From assembly GCA_963808315.1 (NCBI GenBank), contig CAWEFK010000002.1, positions 62,001-126,000 of the forward strand: a stretch of 64,000 nt of DNA, given 5' to 3'. Made by a program: the position numbers and the translations under genes. The DNA is from Palsa-504 sp963808315. Its GTDB lineage: Bacteria; Actinomycetota; Actinomycetes; Streptosporangiales; Streptosporangiaceae. Shown piece after piece: positions 9,570 to 17,101 of the stretch. Each line of letters begins with the position of its first letter. Within the stretch, counting starts at the first letter, position 1. Under the pieces are notes generated by a model. The model saw nothing but the letters and a program-made list of their open reading frames with translations, searched no databases and was not told the DNA's origin.

Positions 9570-11771
9570 TCACAGCAGGGCGGGGCGCTCCCAGGGTTCG
9601 TCGAGAACGTGCTGGGCCAGGAAGGCGAAGACGGTCTCGTACCAGATGCGCGCGTTACCCGGTGACAGGATCCAGTGATTCTCGTCGGGGAAGTAGAGGA
9701 ACTTGGCCTCCGCGCCATGGCTGGACAGATCCCACCAGAGCCGCAGCGCCTCGGAGACCGGCACGCGGTAGTCCTTGTTGCCGTGGATGACCAGCATGGG
9801 CGTGCGGATCTGGCCGACGTGCAAGTGGGGAGAGTTGGTCTCGTACATCTGCGGCTGAGTCAGCGGGTCGCCGAACTGCCGTCGCCAGAACGCCGGAGAA
9901 TCCGTGGTGCCGAACATCTGGTCGAGCACCCACAGCCCGGCGTGGCTCACGATCGCCCGGAAGCGGTCCGTGTGGCCGGCCATCCAGTTCGCCATGTAAC
10001 CGCCGTAGGAGCCGCCCATCATGGCCACCCGGTCCGCGTCGATGTCCGGGCGGGCCATCGCGGCGTCGGTCACGGCCATGATGTCGGCCATCGGCCTGCC
10101 GCCCCAGTCGTGGTGCGCGCGCACCATGAACTCCTGGCCGTAACCGGTGGACAGCGCCGGATCCGGCAGCAGCACGGCGTAGCCGCGGGCCGCCATCAGC
10201 CACGGATTCCACCGCCACGACCACGAATTCCAGCTGCCCATCGGGCCGCCGTGCACCCAGAGCAGCAGCGGCGCCTGCTGGTCAGCCGACGCGGTCTCCG
10301 GCAGCACCAGCCAGGACCTGATCGGCTGACCGTCCTCGGCGGCGACCTCGATCTCCTCCAGCCGGCCGGGCACGGTGAGCGGGACACCGGGGCACTCGAG
10401 CGCGGCGGGCTCGGCCCCGGCCGCCTGAGTTTGCAGGTCGATGCGGACCGGGGCGGGCGGACCGCCCACCGTGGCCCGCAGCGCGTACAGGTACCGGCCG
10501 TCCGGGGCCACGTTCAGCTCGGTGTAGGCACCATCGTCACCGGTCACCCGGGTAACCTCCGCCGTGCCGACGTCCACCCGGAACACCGGCCGCAGGCCGG
10601 CGTCGTCGGCGGCGAAGTACAGCGCGCGGGAATCGGGTGACCAGGCCGGCTCCTGCGGCCACCGGTCCAGGCCGGGCAGCAGGTCACGGCCCGCCTCGCC
10701 TGCGCCAGGGCCGCCCGTGTCCGGGCCCCCCGTGTCCGGGCCCCCCGTGTCCGGGTCCCCGGTGTCGAGCATGACCAAGGTGAGATCCATCGGCCGTTCG
10801 GCCGTGGTGTGGGTTTCGCGCTGGCAGACGATGTACCGGCTGTCCGGTGAGACCCGCGGGTCACCGAAGTCGAACCCGGGTGCCGCCAGCAGCACCCGGC
10901 GCTTGCCGGTGGCCACGTCGATGATGGCCAGCTCGCTTTGCGATTCCCCGGCCGGGTTCCACTGCCACCACCCGGTCAGGACGGACGTGCCGTCGGGGGT
11001 CAGCTCGAAGGACTGCCGGTCCAGGGCCCGCCCCGGTTCGGGGGTCAGGTCGCGCAGCCCGGCGAACTCCGCCTCGTCGCGCTCTCGGTCGTCCGGGCCC
11101 GCCATCGCGGGCTCCTTGTCCCCTCCCGCCCAGCCGATGTCGGTCTTCTGCACGTGGTCAGGATCGACGGCGAACAGCCGGACCTGGTCCGGTCCCAGGT
11201 CGTGATCCCAGTACCTGACCGGGGAGGACTCGTGCAAGATGGCGGTGATCCCGGCGTCGTCACGCTCCTCGCGCAGCCGGGCGTCGGCGGCCGCGCTTAG
11301 GCCGTCCGCGGCCGGAAGCACCGGCGAGGCGACCACGATGGCGCCGTTATTCCTGGCTACCTCCGCGGCCGCGACCCCACCGGGCAGCGCGGTGATCACC
11401 CTGGCCTCACCTCCGGCGGCCGGAAGCAGCCACAGGGAGCTGACGTCCCGGGCCGAGGAGCCCCGGCTCCCCGCGCCGCTGTCGGGCCGCTTCGAGGTGA
11501 ACAGCAGCGACCCGTCCGGCAGGAAGCGCGGGCTGCCCTCGCCCTCGGCCGACCTGGTCAACCGCCGGGCCTGGCCGCCACCGGGATCGATCCGCCAGAT
11601 GCTGGTCAGGTACTTCTTCCGGTCGGCGCTCAGCGTCTGCACGGTCGCCGCCAGCCAGCTCCCGTCCGGGGACAACCGCAGCCCGGTGACCCGTGGCACG
11701 GCCACGAAGTCCCTCAGATCGGCGAACGGGTTCGTGGTCCTGCCGTCGTCGGCAGGGATATCAGCGCTCAC
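9570..11771 (-). CDS. S9 family (prolyl oligopeptidase-type) peptidase
   Basis: Cytoplasmic serine peptidase of 733 residues with an N-terminal WD40-like beta-propeller that gates a C-terminal alpha/beta hydrolase. The catalytic serine is in G-G-S-Y-G-G-Y, followed by the Asp of H-G-N-K-D-Y-R-V-P and the His of D-E-N-H-W. This resembles the acylaminoacyl-peptidase/DPP branch of S9. GTG at 11771 has GGGAG five bases upstream. A Pro-Asp-Thr-Gly-Gly repeat tract interrupts the propeller. It ends 19 bases before menG and probably shares its transcript; no signal peptide is visible. Confidence 0.9.
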   Translation of the reverse strand: MSADIPADDGRTTNPFADLRDFVAVPRVTGLRLSPDGSWLAATVQTLSADRKKYLTSIWRIDPGGGQARRLTRSAEGEGSPRFLPDGSLLFTSKRPDSGAGSRGSSARDVSSLWLLPAAGGEARVITALPGGVAAAEVARNNGAIVVASPVLPAADGLSAAADARLREERDDAGITAILHESSPVRYWDHDLGPDQVRLFAVDPDHVQKTDIGWAGGDKEPAMAGPDDRERDEAEFAGLRDLTPEPGRALDRQSFELTPDGTSVLTGWWQWNPAGESQSELAIIDVATGKRRVLLAAPGFDFGDPRVSPDSRYIVCQRETHTTAERPMDLTLVMLDTGDPDTGGPDTGGPDTGGPGAGEAGRDLLPGLDRWPQEPAWSPDSRALYFAADDAGLRPVFRVDVGTAEVTRVTGDDGAYTELNVAPDGRYLYALRATVGGPPAPVRIDLQTQAAGAEPAALECPGVPLTVPGRLEEIEVAAEDGQPIRSWLVLPETASADQQAPLLLWVHGGPMGSWNSWSWRWNPWLMAARGYAVLLPDPALSTGYGQEFMVRAHHDWGGRPMADIMAVTDAAMARPDIDADRVAMMGGSYGGYMANWMAGHTDRFRAIVSHAGLWVLDQMFGTTDSPAFWRRQFGDPLTQPQMYETNSPHLHVGQIRTPMLVIHGNKDYRVPVSEALRLWWDLSSHGAEAKFLYFPDENHWILSPGNARIWYETVFAFLAQHVLDEPWERPALL
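10711..10770. repeat. 15-bp tandem repeat inside the S9 peptidase
   Basis: Three near-identical 15-bp copies (10711-10725, 10726-10740, 10741-10755; unit ccccccgtgtccggg with one base different in copy one) and a degenerate fourth. They encode Pro-Asp-Thr-Gly-Gly repeats in a propeller loop and keep the frame. Confidence 0.85.
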
Positions 11772-11825
11772 AGGTACTCCCGGTCAAGGTCGATAAGCCG
11801 CGATCCGGACCATACCCCGGCGTGT

Positions 11826-11844
11826 CCCCGGCACCCCTCCGGGG
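11826..11844 (-). terminator. GC hairpin downstream of cysN
   Basis: CCCCGG / CCGGGG with a 7-base loop, 36 bases after the cysN stop and 55 bases before the peptidase start. It could end the rplY-pth-cysQDN transcript. There is no T-run, as is usual in such GC-rich genomes. Confidence 0.35.
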
Positions 11845-11879
11845 GGAATCGGCCGCCGCTTTCAACCCCGATCCGGCCG

Positions 11880-13186
11880 CTAGCTGGCCTCGGTGATCAT
11901 GGCGGCGCCGATGGTGGCGTTGGTGCTTTCGTCGATAAGGATGAGACCGCCGGTGGTGCGGTTCCTGCTGTACGGATCACCGAAAATGGGCTGGGTCAGG
12001 CGGAGCCGGACCCGGCCCACCTCGTTCAGCCTCAGCTGGGTCGCGGCCTCGTCGCGGTGCAGGGTGTTCACGTCGATCCGGTAATGCAGGTCGGTGACGA
12101 TGGCCTTGACCGTGCGCGAGGTGTGCTTGACGATGAACCGGCTGCGCCGCGTCAGCACCGTATCCGACGACATCCAGCAGAGCATCGCCTCGATGTCCTG
12201 GGCGGCCGGCGGCCGGTTATCGGCCGGCAGATCATGTCGCCGCGGGAGATGTCCACGTCGTCGTCGAGCAGCAGCGTCACCGACATCGGCGCGAACGCTT
12301 CTGGCACCTCGACGCCACTTTGCTCAATTCGCCGCACGTGCGTGCTGAAGCCCGACGGCAGGTGCATCACCTCGTCGCCCGGCTTGAGCACGCCGCCGGC
12401 CACCTGACCCGCATAACCGCGGTAGTCGTGCAGCTCGGCGTCGGTGGCGGCGTGCGGCCGGATCACGTACTGGACCGGGAACCGGACGTCGATCATGTTG
12501 CGGTCCGACGCGATGTGCACGTGCTCCAGGTGGTGCAGCAGCGACGGCCCGTCGTACCAGGGCATGTTGGCCGACCGGTCCACCACGTTGTCGCCGTGCA
12601 GCGCGGATATCGGGATGAAGGTCAGGTCGCCGATGTCCAGCCGGGCCGCGAAGGCGGAGAACTCGGCGCAGATCCGCTCGAAGACCTCGGCCCCGTAGTC
12701 GACCAGGTCCATCTTGTTCACCGCCAGCACCATGTGCGGCACCCGCAGCAAGGTGGTGAGGAACGCGTGCCGCCGCGACTGCTCGGTGAGCCCGTTGCGC
12801 GCGTCGACCAGGACCACCGCGAGGTCGGCGGTGGACGCGCCGGTCACCATGTTCCTGGTGTACTGAATGTGACCGGGGGTGTCGGCGATGATGAACTTGC
12901 GCCGGGGCGTCGCGAAGTACCGGTAGGCGACGTCGATGGTGATGCCCTGTTCCCGCTCGGCCCGCAGCCCGTCGGTCAGCAGAGCCAGGTTCGTGTAGTC
13001 CTCGCCCCGGTCCCGGCTGGTTCGCTCGACCGCTTCCAGCTGGTCGGTGAAGATCGACTTCGAGTCGTAAAGCAGCCGCCCGATCAACGTCGACTTGCCG
13101 TCATCCACCGACCCGGCGGTCGCGAACCGCATGATATCCATCCGGGGGGCTTGCGGGTTCGTCCCCCCGGAGCTGACAGCTTCCAT
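11880..13186 (-). CDS. cysN: sulfate adenylyltransferase subunit 1, CysN (frameshifted)
   Basis: GTPase subunit of ATP sulfurylase, which with CysD makes adenosine 5'-phosphosulfate. The N-terminal 330 or so residues show a complete EF-Tu-like G domain: the P-loop A-G-S-V-D-D-G-K-S, D-T-P-G-H and N-K-M-D. At about 12220 the frame breaks: after D-M-I-C-R-P one base seems missing, and the conserved N-R-P-P-A-A-Q-D-I-E-A-M-L-C-W-M-S continues in the next frame to a normal C-terminus at 11880. There is no APS kinase (CysC) domain fused. ATG at 13186 overlaps the cysD stop (TGATG), so the two are translationally coupled. Confidence 0.9.
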
Positions 13187-14096
13187 CAGAAGTACCCCTC
13201 GCGCTTGCGGTCTTCCATCGCCGCCTCGCTGACCCGGTCGTCGCCCCGGGTCTGGCCCCGTTCGGTGATCCGGGTGGCCGCCACCTCCGCGATGACCTCG
13301 GCCACGGTGGCGGCCGAGGAGGAGACAGCCCCGGTGCCGGTCATGTCGCCCACCGTCCGGTACCGCACCGTGGCGGTGAACAGCGCCTCGTCCTCGCCCC
13401 GCGCCACGTAGGGGTTGTCGGCCAGCAGCAGGCCGTCCCGCTCGAACACCTGCCGCTCGTGCGCGTAGTAGATGGACGGGATGTCGAGTTTCTCCCGCTC
13501 GATGTACGCCCAGACGTCAAGCTCGGTCCAGTTGGACAGCGGGAACACCCGGATGTGCTCGCCGCGGTGCAGCCGCGTGTTGTAGACGTTCCACAGTTCC
13601 GGTCGCTGGTTCTTGGGGTCCCACTGACCGAACTCGTCCCGGAACGAGAACACCCGCTCCTTGGCCCTGGCCTTCTCCTCGTCCCGGCGCGCCCCGCCGA
13701 ACAGCGCGTCGAACCGGTACTCCTCGATCGCGTCGAGCAAGGTCACCGTCTGTAGCCGGTTCCTGCTCGCGTGCCTGCCGGTCTCCTCGGCGACCCGCCC
13801 CGCATCGATGGATTCCTGCACCGACGCGACGATCAGCCGGACGCTGAGCTCGGCCACCCGGCGGTCGCGGAACTCGAGCACCTCGGGGAAGTTGTGGCCG
13901 GTGTCCACGTGCATCACGGGGAACGGGATCCGGCCGGCCAGAACGCCTTCTCGGCGAGCGCCAGCATCACGATCGAGTCCTTGCCGCCGGAGAAGAGCAA
14001 CACCGGCCGCTCGAACTCGGCCCCGACCTCGCGCATGATGTGGATGGCCTCGGCCTCAAGGACGTCGAGCTGAGACAGATGATAATCAGGACGCAT
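13186..14096 (-). CDS. cysD: sulfate adenylyltransferase subunit 2, CysD (frameshifted)
   Basis: Catalytic PP-loop subunit of ATP sulfurylase. The start at 14096 gives M-R-P-D-Y-H-L-S and the PP-loop LLFSGGKDSIVML. After A-E-K-A-F-W-P-A the frame closes at a TGA, while the expected I-P-F-P-V-M-H-V-D-T-G-H-N-F-P-E continues in the adjacent frame. A single missing base near 13932, inside CCGGATCC, explains this. The rest, to R-E-G-Y-F at 13186, is intact. The first codons overlap the cysQ 3' end by 11 bases. Confidence 0.9.
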
Positions 14097-14865
14097 GCGT
14101 TACTTCCCTGATGGCTTGCAGTAGCGGACCCGCGAGCGAGGGCCGGCATACCAGAATATCGGGCATCAGAAGGTCCGCCTGGTTATAGGCCAGCGCGGAT
14201 CCGTCGATGCGGGATGCGTGGAATCCCGCCGCCCGCGCCACCGCGACCGGCGCCGCCGTATCCCATTCATAAAATCCGCCCCCGTGAATATACGCATCGG
14301 CATCCCCACCGACGACCGCGGCGACCTTGGCGCCAGCTGAGCCCAAGGGTACTAGTTCCACATTAAGCAGGTCTGAAATATCCCGAACGAACCGTGGTGC
14401 ACGAGTCCGGCTCACCACGACCCGCAGCGGCTGGTCTCCTGGTCCGCGCCCGGCGGCGGGCACCACGCCGCGAGTGGACAACACGTAACCCTGGGCCGGC
14501 AGGGCGACCGCGCCCGCGGTGAGGTCACCGTTCCCCTCGGCGTCGTGCCGCTCCCAGAGGGCCACGTGGACCGCCCAGTCCGTGCGCCCTGGTTCGCCGA
14601 ACTCCCTGGTCCCGTCGAGCGGGTCGACGATCCAGACCCGCTGGGCCGCGAGCCGCGCGGGGTTGTCCGCGGCCTCCTCGGACAGGACGAAGTCGCCAGG
14701 CCGGCGACGGGCCAGCTCAGCGACCAGGAATTCGTGCGAAAGCCGGTCCCCCGCCTTGCGCAGCACGTCCGGCTCGTCCGCGGCACCGGGCCGGGAGCGC
14801 AGCTCGAGCAGCCGCTGTCCCGCCTGTTCGGCTAGCTCACCGGCCAGCGCATGATCATCTGCCAT
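14086..14865 (-). CDS. cysQ: 3'(2'),5'-bisphosphate nucleotidase, CysQ family
   Basis: Inositol-monophosphatase-fold enzyme expected to hydrolyse 3'-phosphoadenosine 5'-phosphate, the by-product of PAPS-dependent sulfate use. The 259-residue protein has the metal-binding E-E (L-S-E-E-A-A-D), W-I-V-D-P-L-D-G-T-R-E-F and the C-terminal E-W-D-T-A-A-P motifs. It lies 19 bases after pth and overlaps cysD, which supports a role in sulfate activation. Family members can also be inositol phosphatases, but this context favours CysQ. Confidence 0.9.
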   Translation of the reverse strand: MADDHALAGELAEQAGQRLLELRSRPGAADEPDVLRKAGDRLSHEFLVAELARRRPGDFVLSEEAADNPARLAAQRVWIVDPLDGTREFGEPGRTDWAVHVALWERHDAEGNGDLTAGAVALPAQGYVLSTRGVVPAAGRGPGDQPLRVVVSRTRAPRFVRDISDLLNVELVPLGSAGAKVAAVVGGDADAYIHGGGFYEWDTAAPVAVARAAGFHASRIDGSALAYNQADLLMPDILVCRPSLAGPLLQAIREVTHAS

Positions 14866-14884
14866 CGAGCGCGATCTCCTCGGC

Positions 14885-15469
14885 CTAGTCGGTGTGGTAC
14901 TTATTCTGGGCGACGGCCAGGCCCTGGGCGATCAGGGTTTCCGTGGCATCGGCGCCGCGATCGATAAACAGCGGCAGGTCCTTGCGCTCGGCGACGGTGA
15001 AATCGCGCAGCACATAGACGGCGGCGTCCATCCGGCCGGGCGGCCGGCCGATTCCGAACCTGATGCGATAGTACTCGCGGGTACCGAGTGAAGAGGTAAT
15101 CGAACGCAGCCCGTTGTGCCCATTGTCGCCGCCGCCGAGCTTCACCCGGAGCGCGCCGAACGGAATATCAAGCTCGTCGTGGATGACCACCAGCCGTTCC
15201 GGCGGGACCTTATAAAAGGCCAGCAGCGCCGCGACCGGACCGCCTGAGAGATTCATGTACGAGCGCGGCCGGGCGAGCGTGACGGGAACCCCCGCCAGCC
15301 GTCCCTCGACGAGGGCGTTGCCCGACCTGTGCGCCTTGAAGCGCACGCCCGGGCCGCTCGCTCGCTCGGCGAGCAGAGCCGTCACCATCTGTCCGGCGTT
15401 GTGCCTGTTGCCCTCGTACTCCGGCCCCGGATTCCCGAGGCCGGCGACGATCCAGCGCTGCGAAGTCAG
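14885..15469 (-). CDS. pth: peptidyl-tRNA hydrolase (no canonical start codon visible)
   Basis: Releases peptides from stalled peptidyl-tRNA. The conserved N-terminus W-I-V-A-G-L-G-N-P-G-P-E-Y-E-G-N-R-H-N-A-G lies upstream of the first ATG (15388) and contains the catalytic His and Asn, so the gene must begin earlier. The frame opens after a TGA near 15505 and offers no ATG, GTG or TTG. A CTG at 15469 with AAGGGGAG eight bases before it gives 194 residues, the usual length. Either the CTG is used or one base is missing here. Later motifs (S-Y-M-N-L-S-G, I-H-D-E-L-D, H-N-G-L-R-S) are intact. It directly follows rplY. Confidence 0.88.
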   Translation of the reverse strand: MTSQRWIVAGLGNPGPEYEGNRHNAGQMVTALLAERASGPGVRFKAHRSGNALVEGRLAGVPVTLARPRSYMNLSGGPVAALLAFYKVPPERLVVIHDELDIPFGALRVKLGGGDNGHNGLRSITSSLGTREYYRIRFGIGRPPGRMDAAVYVLRDFTVAERKDLPLFIDRGADATETLIAQGLAVAQNKYHTD

Positions 15470-15474
15470 CCGGC

Positions 15475-16104
15475 TTACTCCCCTTCGGAAGCCGACGGCG
15501 AGTCATCCAGCGACTCGGGTACCTCGGACGCCGCCTCAGCGGTCTCTTCCCCGGCCTCTTCCGCGGTCTGCTGCGCGATCACGTGCAGCACCAGCGTGTC
15601 CGGCTCCACCTGCAGGGAGGAGCCCGTGGGCAGTTTCAGGTCCTTGGCGTAGACCGCCTGGCCCATCTCCATGCCCTCCACGTCGACGTCGACGCCCTGC
15701 GGGATGTGCGTGGCCTCGGCCTCCAGCGAGATCTGGATAAGCTGCTGGTTCAGCACTCCGCCGGGGAAGATCTCGCCGGTGACCCGGATCGGCACCTCGA
15801 TGGTGACCTTCTCGCCGCTGCGGACCAGGATCAGGTCGACGTGCTCGATGATGTTCTTGATCGGATCGCGCTGCACCGCCTTGGGCAGGGCGATCTCACT
15901 GCCGTTCTTGAGGCCCTCGAGGCGCAGCAGCACGTTCGGTGTCCGCAGCGCCCGCATCAGGTCATGCCCGGGCAGGGTCAGGTGGCGGGTCTCCGTGCCG
16001 TGTCCGTACAGCACGGCGGGCACCCGGTCCTCCCGGCGGATACGGCGGGCAGCGCCCTTGCCGAACTCGTCACGAGTCTCGGCGGCGATCTTTACCTCGG
16101 GCAC
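15475..16104 (-). CDS. rplY: 50S ribosomal protein L25 (Ctc/TL5 type)
   Basis: Binds 5S rRNA in the central protuberance. The 209-residue long form has an N-terminal L25 domain (about 1-95) and the C-terminal TL5 beta domain (about 100-185), ending in an acidic Glu/Ala/Ser tail. The start is a GTG at 16104 (V-P-E-V-K-I-A-A-E-T-R) with GAGGAG seven bases upstream. First gene of an apparent rplY-pth-cysQ-cysD-cysN operon. Confidence 0.95.
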   Translation of the reverse strand: MPEVKIAAETRDEFGKGAARRIRREDRVPAVLYGHGTETRHLTLPGHDLMRALRTPNVLLRLEGLKNGSEIALPKAVQRDPIKNIIEHVDLILVRSGEKVTIEVPIRVTGEIFPGGVLNQQLIQISLEAEATHIPQGVDVDVEGMEMGQAVYAKDLKLPTGSSLQVEPDTLVLHVIAQQTAEEAGEETAEAASEVPESLDDSPSASEGE

Positions 16105-16619
16105 TGTGCTCTCCTCAGTCTTAACGTGCAATGCGCGTACGAAGTGTAGCTGACAACGCCAGTGCATGCGGTGGCGATCGATCCCCGCTCACCGCAGCAC
16201 CCGGAGCCCCCGCTCGCCGCTCACCGCCACCGGCCCCCTGCGCCCCGCCCAACCCGGCCGCCCCATTCCCGTCCTCAACGATCATCCCTTGCCGACGGCA
16301 CCACAGGTTACGCACGTGGTTTCTCGTCGCACCGGCACCAAATCCCTTCTGCGGCACGCCTGCTTCCAGCGGGCCATTATCGTCGGCGGTTCCGGTTATT
16401 TCCGGGCGGCCCGTTTCCGGCCATCGGCTTGACCGGCTGATGCATCAGGTAAGAAATGACCCTCGCCAGTCCCGTGTGACTGGTGTAAGCAGGGTGGCGA
16501 TACGGTCGAGGTACTCGATGTGCCATCGGTACCCCTCTTGGGGACCCGATGGCACTTCGACTTCCTTCTGCCCGCGTGGCGGAGACAATCCGCGCCTCCG
16601 CCACGCTCGGCCGATTTCA
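16105..16619. other. intergenic region between the repeat protein and rplY
   Basis: About 515 bases with no supportable gene. It should contain the rplY promoter at its left side. Two hairpins lie in its right half, at 16466-16483 (CCAGTC/GACTGG) and 16520-16555. Short open frames here have no ribosome site and atypical codon use. Confidence 0.6.
16520..16555 (-). terminator. strong hairpin downstream of the repeat protein gene
   Basis: GTGCCATCGG pairs perfectly with CCGATGGCAC; a 2x2 internal mismatch and a further CCCC/GGGG stem close on a TCTT loop. It lies 65 bases after the stop of the repeat protein and could be its terminator. Confidence 0.55.
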
Positions 16620-17024
16620 TCACTCGGACGGCATCCCGGCGGGCTGATCCTCCGACGGCATCCCATCCGGTTGATCCTCCGACGGCGACCCGCCCGGCTC
16701 ACCCTCGGACGGCATCCCGCCCGGCTGACCCTCCGACGGCATCCCGCCCGGCTCACCCTCGGACGGCATCCCGCCCGGCTCACCCTCGGACGGCATCCCG
16801 CCCGGCTCACCCTCGGACGGCATCCCATCCGGCTGATCCTCGGACGGCATCCCGGCGGGCTGATCCTCCGATGGCATCCCGGCGGGCCGATCCTCGGACG
16901 GCATCCCGGCGGGCTGATCCTCCGACGGCATGCCCTCGGGCTTGATCTCGCTCCCGTCTAGCCGGTAAACCTCCTCAAGTTCGTCAATGCGCGGCAGAGC
17001 CCCGGCGACGGCGACATTCCCCAT
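16620..17024 (-). CDS. acidic 9-residue-repeat protein, unknown function
   Basis: A 134-residue protein I do not recognise. Residues 1-30 are a unique leader (M-G-N-V-A-V-A-G-A-L-P-R-I-D-E-L then E-E-V-Y-R-L-D-G-S-E). Residues 31-129 are eleven copies of a 9-residue unit G-M-P-S-E-D/G-Q/E/R-P-A/D/G, and a partial twelfth (G-M-P-S-E) ends the protein. It has no membrane span and no cysteine, and is strongly acidic. The ATG at 17024 is chosen over one nine codons earlier because GAGAGGA lies six bases before it. It lies 77 bases after the SARP regulator on the same strand, so the two probably share a transcript. A leader plus identical units resembles multi-core peptide precursors, but no modifying enzyme is nearby; a structural or binding repeat is equally possible. 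Confidence 0.75.
   Translation of the reverse strand: MGNVAVAGALPRIDELEEVYRLDGSEIKPEGMPSEDQPAGMPSEDRPAGMPSEDQPAGMPSEDQPDGMPSEGEPGGMPSEGEPGGMPSEGEPGGMPSEGQPGGMPSEGEPGGSPSEDQPDGMPSEDQPAGMPSE
16623..16934. repeat. 27-bp coding tandem repeat (11.5 copies)
   Basis: Minisatellite with a 27-base period that encodes the G-M-P-S-E repeats. Most variation is at third positions or in the D/G-Q/E exchange. The frame is kept throughout. Confidence 0.9.
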
Positions 17025-17101
17025 GATCGTCCTCTCATTTCCCGCCCCCAAAAGGATAAATATAGGGAGCTGCGCAGCATCGTATCGGCCGGAACGTCGG
17101 C

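Noticed and set aside
16623..16934. Possible CRISPR array
   Set aside because: The 27-base units follow each other directly with no spacers and keep an open frame, so this is a coding minisatellite.
16131..16961. Long plus-strand open frame with Arg/Leu/His-rich repeats
   Set aside because: It is the complement of the repeat gene. The minus strand has a ribosome site, a unique leader and sensible codon use; the plus frame has none.
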